From: Asterias rubens
Taxonomy: Eukaryota; Echinodermata; Asteroidea; Forcipulatida; Asteriidae
Length of the DNA stretch: 64,000 nucleotides
NCBI RefSeq assembly: GCF_902459465.1
Contig: NC_047071.1
Coordinates: 10,870,385 to 10,934,384, forward strand
Direction of reading: 5' to 3'
A program made the position numbers and the translations under genes. Positions 12,801-24,800 of this stretch are shown one piece after another. Under the pieces are notes generated by a model that was not told the DNA's origin, made no database searches, and saw nothing but the letters and a program-made list of their open reading frames with translations. How positions within the stretch are numbered: position 1 is the stretch's first letter; each line of letters starts with the position of its first letter.

Positions 12801-15800
12801 AAAGATGGAATGGTTGCTCTCCTGCAAGCAGTTTCAGGCTGATAAAATGTGGTCATGGCCCGAGACATCAGATAGTTAATATATTGTACTGCGCTCGGTT
12901 GTAATTCGCTACAGCAAGCCCTTTTATGGCATGATTTTAAATCAACTTGACTGGCTCATCAAGTTGGTTAAGTAATACCTAAAGAGGGTGTGCTGTAGTG
13001 ATTTCAACAGAGCATACACTATCCACTATCAACCGCTGACGTCTTGGGCCAAGGCTAGATGACATTGTGCCTATTGAGTTTCACAAAGCCTAGTGCTGCC
13101 AACTCTCCCTGGTTATGAAGAAAGTCCTCTGCATATAAACCAATCTGTTCATGGTTTGTGATGATTTCCATAATTGTGGTAACTTTTTCTTTATAAGTTG
13201 AGTATACATAGCTCTACATATCTCCCTGTTTGTTAACAAAATCTCCCTGATTGCAAGATGCAATTGTTGCCAGCTCCAAAAGCCGGTAAGCAGAATGTTT
13301 ATGTCATAATCGCTGCTTAATCATCTGCAAATCAAATGGCATGCTTACTCGCCGCCGGTTTCTGTTAGCAGTTTCTGTGGTACAAAAATTGTGAACATGT
13401 ATGCCCATTCAGTTTCAAATTATTTGCAGGAAGTATGAATCGGGCTTTAATACTGTTTTTTGTTGTTGTTGATGTAGGTGGAGCATACTACATGATATCT
13501 CGTAGTCTGGGACCAGAGTTTGGGGGATCCATCGGTCTCATATTCTCCGTTGCTAATGCTGTAGCCGTTGCGATGTACGTGGTGGGTTTTGCCGAGGTGG
13601 TACGGGATCTGCTAGTGGTAAGTTCAGAAGGGAAAACAAATTGACAAATAGTTGTTGTTTAACTTTCTTATAAAAAGATCAACATATTTCCTGCCATATG
13701 ACATGTATGACATGGGGCCCTTGTGCACTTTTTGTATGCACTGTCAGAGTGCTTTTCAATGACTTTCAATTTTTTGTTTAATCGAATAAAAAAAGGGAAT
13801 CCTTTAAAAAAACAAAAACATGTATCCTGTATCGAGTTTAAGTGTAGCAATCAGTCTTAGACAGTAGGCATTTGCCTTTGCCTGTGGTCTCGATGTCTCA
13901 CACGCCACACAACCCTATCCTGCATACAACTGATTAGCTCCTCCTCGTTTACTCCTGCATCCTCGATCAGGGTCTTGAGCACAGGGTCTTCCAGGACTGT
14001 GCCTGTCGTGGGTGGCCTCCAACACAATGACTTTATTGGCTAGCAGTGACCAGCAAGGCGCAACAGACGTTCCTTAACTTTCTCACTGAGTGGAGGGATG
14101 TTGCCATAGAGCTGCCACCAATTTAATAGATTGAAATTTTCATCAGGGATAAAGAATATTAATTTTTGTTGCACCCATACGTGTATAAAACCATAAAAAA
14201 AAATAATAATAGACTGCCGCCAAGCTGCCTTGCAGACCATTTGTCCCAACGAAGATGCATTTCTTCCATTCAAAAATCAAAGCACAACTGCTGAAGTGCC
14301 GTCTCTGGTTAAGCATAACTGTTTTTGTATTCTTAATATTTCTGTTGTTTTCATAGCTTTCTCCCCTCTTGTCTCGATAAAACTAAACAGGAAGCTGGAC
14401 TGTCAATCATGGACCCTGCTAACGATGTTCGGATCATCGGTGAGGTAACATTACTTCTCTTGCTGGGAATAACGATGATTGGAATGGCATGGGAGGCTAG
14501 GGTAAGATAATTTTTTTTAAATCTAATAACATGTACATTTTATTATAGCCATCTTGATGATCTTACCCAGATGGATATTTTTGTCTTCCTTTTGAAATAT
14601 TTTTTAATAAACATAAATTGTTTTTAAAGTAAAAACTGATTTGGGATTTTCAGGTTTTTTTTTTTCACCCCATCCCCCACCCCACAATTTCCCCCAAAAA
14701 TTGTTTTAAATTTTACACATTGCCAATTCCGAGATTGAATGCCACTTTTCTTTCTGACTGTGTAGATTATTTTTATAATATCAAGTCCTGCTGTTGTGTT
14801 AAATGAGGATGGGCATTTACTACTGTTATTGGGGATAAAGAACCAAACACCCAGACAGTGACAGAATGGGAATGGTTCTATATAGACCCCCTTGCACAAC
14901 CTGGAATGCACTACCAAACAATGCCTGTCTACCTGCCTTTTTTGGGGTCAATTCCTTTGGGCATGTTTTGACTCCTAAAATGGCAGACAGGATGGGCACA
15001 AGTAGGTTCCAGGGGTCTATTGGGTGTGGGTGCATTGTTACCACAGGTCTCCTGCAAGGGGTGTATCACTCACACTGCCGTCTGGACCACGTCAGGCTCC
15101 CGTTATAGACTGACTTAAAGGTACTGGACTGGATTTCACGAAAAGCTAGGATTAATCCTTTCTCGAGTTAGGAAGAGAAACCCGTCCTAACTTAGTTTTA
15201 AGATTAATCCTAAGTTAGGAAGAGTTCGGTAAAATCGATGGCAGTGTCTTCACTTTGTGTACGTCCCAACATAAATGCATAAAATAACAAACTAAAAAAA
15301 TATTACCCTTGTTGCACACTTTGTGTCTTCGGGTTTGAAGTCTTTTAATATTTGAGTTAGAAAATAACTCTTTCTCAAAAACTACATTGCTTCGGTTCAG
15401 AGGGAACCGTTTCTCACAATGTTTTATACTATCAACCTCTCCCCATTACTCATTACCAAGTAAGGTTTTTGCTAATAACTATTTTGAGTAATTACCAATA
15501 GTGTCCACTGCCTTTTAGTTTAAACGTTTTTATCAGTAGACAGTACATGTAGAACATAAAAAATACACTGTATGAACAGTCAAACTTGAGGTAAGTTTTT
15601 AAATGTCCACTGTTGATCATTGACTAACATCTATGTATCATCCGATCTGGAGGGCAAAGAAATTATAATTATTGTAGTTTCCCCAGGCCCCAATGCCCTT
15701 GAGCTGAAGTAAGTGCGATGTGAATAGTATCTATTCAGCACAACTTATGACACCATGTGTTATCTCCCCCCCCCCCCACCATAAAACCATTAACGAGCTG

Positions 15801-18800
15801 TGAAAAGTCTCTTGGTAAATACAGAACAAGTTCTTGCCAAGTATCACCCCCACACATTTTATTGCACAGTGTTTTACCCCCCCCCCCCCCCCAACTATGG
15901 GTGCGTTCGAATAGCTTCCCTGGGTCTACCCCGCGGTGCTCACTCAGTGAGCCCCTGACAAGAGCTAAACAAACGATCACTCATCGCTCCCGTATTGACG
16001 TCATGCACCTGGGGCCAGCCCCCAAGTGACCCACTCCACAAGCAGGGAACTGGGGGCTGGCCTGGGTGAGCCCCTGGAATGACGTCAAAGCTATGCAGAC
16101 CGGAGTCGACCCAGGGAATCTAAACGAACGCACCCTATAAAACCTGTAGTTACCTGGTTACTGACATGACTGAGCTGTGAATAGTCTCTAAATAAAACAG
16201 AACAATCTTGACCATTTGCAAACAGCTGGCGAAACAAAACAGTGAACTGAAGTTAGTGTGTCTGGAACAGTATCTGTTCGGCACAACTTATTATGTGTAC
16301 ATGTATTGAAATTTCCTGCGGAAAAGACTTTCAACAGACAAGATGCAGTACCCCAAATCACAGAAAATGAACTAAATTGAATCAGATTTAAAGCCATTAT
16401 GCACTTTCGGTAAACAGTATTGTCCAAGTCCCACACTTCGTGTTTCACAACTTATGTATAAAATAACAAACCTGTGCAAATTTAGGCTCAATCGGTCATC
16501 GGAGTCGGGAGAAAAAAACGGGAAAACCCACTTTTGTTTCCACATGTTTCGCCGTGTCATGACATGTGTTTAAAATTAATCTGTAATTCTCGCTGCCGAG
16601 AATTGATGTTGTTTTAATGTGATCTCAAAAAGTAAAGCATTTCATGGAATAATATTTCAAGAGAAGTCTTTCACCATTACATGTACTTCTGTAAACCATG
16701 TAAGTTAATTGTAAGTTTGTGAACTTTTTTTTCTTCTTTTCTGTACCGAAAGTGTATAATGGCTTTAAGGCGAACGTGAAGATAAGATGAAGTGATATTT
16801 TTTGTTCACCTTTCAAAGTCAGATTAGACACGTCTTACAGACTTTGTATCTGCAGGAAATTATGATATACATGTATGAGTACAACTGTACATGTACTTTA
16901 CCTACATGTACATGTTTGCATGAACTTAGCAAAGGACACTATACGTACGTAGCAAAAGCACAGGACACATGCGTCACTTGCAGTGGGTGCCATGGGTTAT
17001 TTCGAGGACTGGTAGACACGTTTTATATCCTGCTTTCCCCTTCAGCTCTTCTTACTTGCTGTACGTCGGCTGACTATGCTCACTTCCCAAGCAAAACCAA
17101 AATAAACAAACTTATAATTTAATTCGTGGCTACATGTACGTAACCGGCCTTTGCTAAGTTGAGAGAGTTGGGGGGGGGGGGCTAGACGAACTCTACACGA
17201 CACATATGTTGGTCCAACCCATACATGCCTTATACATAGCATAACTAGACAGCAGCCCTGCTTTCTGATGAGTCAGGAGCTGTAATTATGAAATGCTTCA
17301 AGTGATCAGCCTGATTGACATGACCTATTGGACTCTAATTTGTTCATTTAGTGTGAGAGACAAATTGTTCTTGTGAAAGGGCAAGGCAGTCGGCCCCCTT
17401 GTTAAAGGACGCCGCTCTATAGAGGATATGTATTAATGTGTACTGGATTAGTTCAATACCACAATTGCCTTGTCCTTCTTGTGGGACATTAAACTGTATT
17501 GTCCCATGTATACTAGAATTGATATTGTGTACTTGTATGTAAAAGAACAAAGAACAATGATAAATCAGGGACAACTACATGTACATGTAGGAGTTATAAC
17601 CCTGTTGTTTCAGCAGCCCTTGATTACAAGTTTCCTCAGGCTTACGAGCTATATTGTTTTAATTCGCTTGGTTTCATTATTAGACACAAATTAAAATAAA
17701 GAACATTTGCTCTTTGGTTTTGCAGTGACATCAAAGGACACATTGTATTTTCATTTACTTTCTCAAGGACTTGCACTGTTAGGGACAAGGCTTGTTAATT
17801 TGTTCTTGTTAAGGGCGAGCAAGTTGGGCCCCTTATAAAGGGTGTTCCTCTTTTAAGAAGGAAATGCAAATGTGTACTGGATTAAAATTCAATACCATAA
17901 CTGCCTTGTCCTTCCGATGGGACATTGAGCCGTAGGTCCCATGTACTAGGATTGTTACTGTGAATGTTTCGGAGGAGTTGAGCACATTTCAACTACTGCA
18001 AATTGTATGTTGCACATTTGTGACATCAAAATTTGTACCGCATTCGCACTCGCAGGAAGTATGAACCAGGCATCCTTGGTTTCGTTGCCAGGGGCATGGA
18101 GGTCACATAATAAATGTTGCCCTTTGTGCCACAGTCATATGGTACACTCTTTCTTACAAAGACACCAAATGAACAACATACAAATATTGAGTAACTCTTG
18201 CAGATCTTGTATTTGACAAACTTAAAGGCAATGGACACTATTGGTAATTACTCAAAATAATTATTAGAATAAAACCTTACTTGATAACGAGTAATGGGGA
18301 GAGGTTGATAGTATAAAAAACATTGTGAGAAAAGCTCTCTCTGAAGTGACGTAGTTTTCGAGAAAGACAATTTTACATGAAGTTGATTTCGTGACCTCAG
18401 AATTAAAATTTGAGGCCTCGAAATCAAGCTTTTGAAAGCACACAACTTCGTGTGATAAGGATGCCTTTTCTTTCATTATTGTCTCGCAACTTCAACGACC
18501 AATTGACATGATTGAGCTCAAATTTGCACAGGTTTGTTATTTTATGCATGTTGAGATAGACCAAAGGAGAAGACTAGTCTTTGACAATTACCAATAGTGT
18601 CCGGTGTCTTTAAGAACCTTTTTCTCATCATTGACACAGGGTTATGTAAATAATATTGAGATAACTGCTACATTAGTGGTTTTCAAACTGTTGTTCATAA
18701 AAATGGAAAGGAACAAAAGCGTGTACCTATGATTGTGGCTGTGCACCTATACAAAGTTTCAGTTTACATTATGACATACTGTGTACTATATTGATGTCTC

Positions 18801-21800
18801 ATCTGTTTGTTTGGTGTTTTTCAGGCTCAGATATTCCTTCTGCTCCTGTTACTGATTGCTATGGTCAATATGGTAGTAGGAACCTTCATCCCAGCACCAG
18901 ACGATGAGAGAGCCAGGGGATTCCAGAATTACAAAGGTACTTTGAACATCCTGACGATGACTAGATCAAGCTAGTCAAAACAATGAGACCAATTAAAGAC
19001 ACTGGACACTAATTGGTAATTGTCAAAGAACAGTCTTCTCACTTGGTGTACATGTATCTCAACATAAAATAACAAGTATTTGAAAATTTGAGCTCAATTG
19101 GTCGTCTAAGTTGCGAGATAACATGTAATACAAGAAAAAACACCCTTGTCACACAAAGTGCAAATTTGCTTTCAGATGCTTGATTTTGAGACCTCAAATT
19201 CTAAATCTGAGGTCTCAAAATAAAATTTGTGAAAAATTACTTCTTTCTCGAAAACTCTGTTACTTCAGAGGGAGCCGTTTCTCACAAAGTTCTATACTAT
19301 CAACCTCTCCCCATTACTTGTTAAAAAGTAATTCTAATAATTATTTTGAGTAATTACCAATAGTGTCCACTGCCTTTAAGAATTCATTCCACGGTAGTAA
19401 AGTTACAAATGAAAGTCCCCTTCTATCCACTAAAGCAAAAGTTATAGTCCTGGCCGATTTCCTACCTTCTGCCCAGATAGTGGTTAAAAAGGCAAGACAG
19501 TTCATTTCATAACTGAGAAGTTTTCAGAAATTCCATGAATTTACTCCCTGGTATTAGAATAAACATGTACGTGTAGAGCAAGAAAAGTTCTCAAAAGAGC
19601 ATAATCTGCCTACAGAATATAAAGCAACAAAAGTTCTCCAAAGAATATAATCTGCCTACAGAATATAAAGCAACAAAAGTTCTCTGAAGAACATAATCTA
19701 CCCAGCAAGTAGATAGCACACCATGGTGTTACCGCAAACAAAATATACCATATACAGTAAACTGATAACCCACTGCCTCAAGTGTACATGGTGTATGGAA
19801 TTAGAGGTATTGCATGGTGAGGTATCATGTAATTGGTTTGCCATAACACCATGTGTACAATTGCATGCTTACTCCTTAGCAGATATAAGAAAGACTCCAG
19901 TCACAGATGGTACATGTGACAAGGTATTTTGGACGATAATCTTATTCTGCTCAGCACATTTTTGTTGTGCGACAGGTCTTGTTCTTTTTCGCGCTTAGCA
20001 GAAATGAGCAGGATACCATTCACAGATGTTACATGTAACATTTGATTTTTGACAAACTTTTTCTGATAAGCATATTTTTGTTGTGCTTAGGTAGTACAAA
20101 TCTTTCTGCTCTATTTAATTGGTCCCCAAATTAATAAATAAAATAAACGATTACACAAACAAAATTGATACTGTTTGTCATCTTCCAGGAGAGCTGTTTT
20201 TTGAGAACATTGGGCCACATTTTCACGGGACAGAGAGCTTCTTCTCTGTCTTCTCCATCTTCTTCCCGGCGGCGACTGGAATCTTAGCCGGTGCTAACAT
20301 CTCTGGCGATCTCAAGGTGAGTCCTATAGACCATGTGAACTCTGTTTACAAAAGTGTGACCTTGTACATTCTTTGGGTATTCTGGCAGGATACTACACTG
20401 ACCACATGGGAAAGTTTATATTTTGTGTCATAATTTCCTTATAGATACAAGGGTTGTGAAAGTAAAAGCTTGACAAATTTTAAGATGTGCCCCCTTTCAT
20501 CATAATCAAAAGTTGATAAGAACTAGACAGTGCAATCTCCATAAAATATAAGATTTTATGTTTTCTTCCATTAGGCTGTGTACAAATTGTGCCTGCAGGA
20601 AGTCCATGCTCTGTAGCTCTTTTGTTAACATGTGATGTCACAGGTCACATCGTCTATGTAGTAGGCCTAAGGCAGTTTGTAAAAGGGAATCATAAAACAT
20701 GAAGTTCAGTGGTGTCTTGCCTTGCCTTCCACCTCTGGGACCCGGTTCGAATCCCAACGGGCCCGGTTCGAATCCCAACGGGCCCGGTTCGAATCCCAAC
20801 GGGCCCGGTTCAAATCCCAACGGGCCCGGTTCAAATCCCAACGGGCCCGGTTCGAATCCCAACGGGCCCGGTTCAAATCCCAACGGGCCCGGTTCGAATC
20901 CCAACGGGCCCGGTTCGAATCCCAACGGGCCCGGTTCAAATCCCAACGGGCCCGGTTCGAATCCCAACGGGCCCGGTTCGAATCCCACAGGAGGCACTAC
21001 ATGTATGTGGATTAGGTTTTCAGTCCCTACCTGAATGCGTGTGAAGGGCGAGCAAGTTGGGCCCCTTATAAAGGGTGTTCCTCTTTTAAGACGGAAATGC
21101 AAATGTGTACTGGATTAAAATTCAATACCATATTTGCCTTGTCCTTCCGATGGGACATTGAGCCGTAGGTCCCATGTACTAGGATTGTTACTGTGAATGT
21201 TTCGGAGGAGTTGAGCACATTTCAACTACTGCAAATTGTATGTTGCACATTTGTGACGTCAAAATTTGTACCGCATTCGCAATCGCAGGAAGTATGAACC
21301 AGGCATCCTTGGTTTCGTTGCCAGGGGCATGGAGGTCACATAATACATGTTGCCCTTTGTGCCACAACCGGTTCAAATCCCAACGGGCCCGGTTCGTATC
21401 CCACAGGAGGCACTACATGTATGTGGATTAGGTTTTCAGTCCCTACCTGAATGCGTGTGTTTTCCCTGGATTAATTTTCTTAGGGTTTCCTCCCACATCT
21501 AAAACTGAAATTTGTTCATTGTCTTCTGTCTTCTCAATTGGCACTACACTTATAAGAGCGTTGAGAATTATGTTTAAAAAAAAACAACATTCTAAACTAT
21601 TAGCTTAAACACGCTGAGGCCTTGGTTTTGATAGTTATACCATACCAAGCAATATTTTATGAAAAAAAAACATTTTTTAAAACCCTGCCTGCGTTGAATA
21701 TCCAGGCCTGGAATTTAATCCTTGACCGGAAGAGGCCATTTTCATTTAGAAAGGGGCACTTCCATTAGAAAGTCCTAAAGTCTGCCATGTCTATACGAAA

Positions 21801-24800
21801 CTTTTGAAGGGGCACCAAGGCCAAGTCCAGGGGGCAACTGGTGGGCAGAAGCAATTTGAATAGAGGCAGTTTGAATCCTAATTTCCATCTTTTAAATCTA
21901 TTAAATCACTGCAGTACCCGCTGCTTAAATATAAGATTTGTACTGCCTCTAGCTACCGGGCAATCTCGTTGGTCTAGTTGGTAAGACACTGCTCTAGAAT
22001 TGCAAGGGTCGTGGGTTCGAATCCCACCCGAGTAATACGCCTGTGGATTTTTTTTCACAGAGCTCAGGGATGTTCTGAGTACACTGTGCTATCAACACAC
22101 ATCGGTTTCAATTGGTAAACCAAAGTTAATATTCCTATAACTATTATGATGGTTTTTCCTCTGTCAGTCCGAGGGGTTGCTTATCATCCAGACCATGCCA
22201 AGCTTCACTTCAATTCTATTTTAATGGCCCTACCATCACCACCATCATGACCATGGAGGAAATTCACTATGCATACATGCCATACAGGGAAAAATAATAG
22301 CACACAATCATAAATAAACTACTGGAAATAAACTAGATTAATTAAACAGAAAACTACATAATAAACTACAATGGAATCAAACTTAAAACCAACTGAACCA
22401 CATCTAAAGCATAAAGTAAACAAAGTAGTTAAACATCTGAGGCTGATCATTAACTTCACTAACTTCAGAAAATGTTTCTGTAACTTTTCACAACAGGATG
22501 CACAGATGGCCATCCCGAAGGGAACACTGATCGCCATAGCGATGACCTCGGTCAGTTACGCCGGACTGGCCATTCTTCTCGGGACGGTCATGTCTCGGGA
22601 GGCCACGGGTTCAATCGGGGATCTTGTTGCTGGTAACTTTACATCGGCTTGTCGGGAGGGGGTAGAATGTAAATACGGACTGGTAAATGACTTCTCGGTA
22701 AGATATATTCAAATTTTGTTTAGACTTCTTACTTGATTGCTATGGTTGTTTGTATGATCTTTCCTCCAATGGTACTCTGCAAACTCCCACGGGGGCGTAT
22801 AAACACCACGCTGGCAACAGGCCGATCTCTCACATGCAAACATTGGTTTACATTGATGGTTACCAACTGAGCTATCCAGCTATGTTGGCGGTCTCTCTAT
22901 TTTGTCATTGGGGGTGCCAGTCAGAGAAAATATAGCCTGTAACTGCCATATACATGTGATAGCCAGAGATCACAGCCAAGTTAAAGGCATATACAGTATG
23001 GGAAACGCAGCAGAAGGATTACCTTTAGGGGTTATAACCTTTCATTTGAAAAAATCAAGTAATGAAACACAAGTGAAAACTGACTGGCTAAATATTGTAT
23101 GAATTATTTTATGGTTGTTATGCAATGTTTTTTTTTTTTTTGACACAATTTCCTTCCAAATTGGAACATGACAACTACAACTCAGCCCTTCAATCTTTGT
23201 CAATGGCAAAACAGCCCCAACTCAAAAATGTCTATTTGTTTTTTTAAATTATACTATTTCTAGGTAAATTGAGGGTCGTTTTTTTTTTCAAATTCAAAGT
23301 TTTTTAAAGCATGCTATCAATGGAGTTGAATATGACTTCTCCTATCTCATCCTCCTACATGTAGTCCATTTTTTTAAAGACAGTGGACACTATTGGTGAC
23401 TGTCAGTCTTCTCACTTGGTGTATCTCAACATATGCATAAAATAACAAACCTGTGAAAATTTGAGCTCAATTGGTCAATGAAGTTGCGAGATAATAATGA
23501 AAGAAAAAACACCCTTGTCACATGAAGTTGTGTGCTTTCAGATGCTTGATTTCGAGACCTCAAAATCTAATTCTGAGTTCTCAAAATCAAATTCGTGGAA
23601 AATTACTTCTTCAAACTACATTACCTCAGAGGGAGCCATTTCTCACAACGTTTTATACTACCAACAACTCTCCATTACTCTTTACCAAGTAAGGTTTTAT
23701 TCTAAGATCTATTTTTGTTTAGTTAAGCTGTTTTGCCATGGAAGGGTCGAACTGCACCATTCAAGAATGTACTTGATATTGATCTAGCCTCGGCCATAGC
23801 TAGTTGATTCTGAAATAACTTGACTATTACTTTCTGCTTTTCCTTGTAGGTGGCCAGCTTAATATCAGGCTGGGCTCCCCTAGTTCTGGCTGGTGTGTTC
23901 GCTGCCACGCTATCGTCTGCACTTGCCAGTCTCGTCAGCGCACCTAAAGTATTCCAGGTATTTAAATTTAAAAAAAAACAGCAACCCCGTTATGCGTGTT
24001 TTACTTTACAAAATTCCACAAAATTTTTCACGTTCTGTATGTGCATTCTATTGCTATTTAATACTTTTCACAAAGTTTCAACAAAGTTCCATTGTGAACA
24101 AAAAAACCAAAGTCTTCTAAACCTGTTTTTGTGATAAAAAAAAACTATTTTTTGATTTGGGGTATTGTGTGATGAGTTCCATGTATATTTACATTTGTAA
24201 ATGGTTATTTGGCATGCGGTCATGGCAGTAACACAATGTGTATATCTAGTTGGTGTTTTATTTTTTTTGAGAACTTGTTTCATTGTGAGTGATGAATGTG
24301 ATTTCTTAACCTCGACTGACACATTGTTGTTTTAATTTATTCGTACAGGCTTTGTGTAAAGACAGGATTTTCCCTAAGATTGAGGTGTTTGCCGTGGGTA
24401 GTGGGCCAGGAGATGAACCACGCAGGGCGTACATCCTAGCCTTCTTTATAGCTGCTGCTTTTATTGCTATAGGTAGGTCATTACAAACAAAAGGAGGGCC
24501 TTTTCCCCAAACCCTCGGCTTTGGCTCTGTCTCTACCAGCTTGTCCTCCATCATCTTTCCAACATAAACAAAGCCTTGACCTGAAGCCTCTATTTTTTAT
24601 CTGTCCATTTTGTAACAAACTGCTTCTCTCGATTCTTTGGTTAGCTTTGCAGACTTTGCTCCATTTTTTGTGTTTGTTTCTAGTTTGAATGTTTTTTTTA
24701 CAATTTCTTTTTAGCTGTTGCTTTTATTGCTATTGGTAGGTTAGTACAAAAACAAACATCACTTCTATAGCATGTATGTACAAACACTGAGGAAGGAAGA

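Noticed and set aside
20638..21102. Long open frames on both strands (GPLGFEP- and GPGSNPN-type repeats) as a repetitive protein gene
   Set aside because: They come from a 21-bp repeat, whose period is seven codons, so most frames stay open together. No splice support, and the array lies in an SLC12 intron.
21957..22040. A functional tRNA gene
   Set aside because: A- and B-box-like segments are present, but it is followed by a non-tRNA body and recurs elsewhere in degenerate form, so it is a tRNA-derived SINE head.
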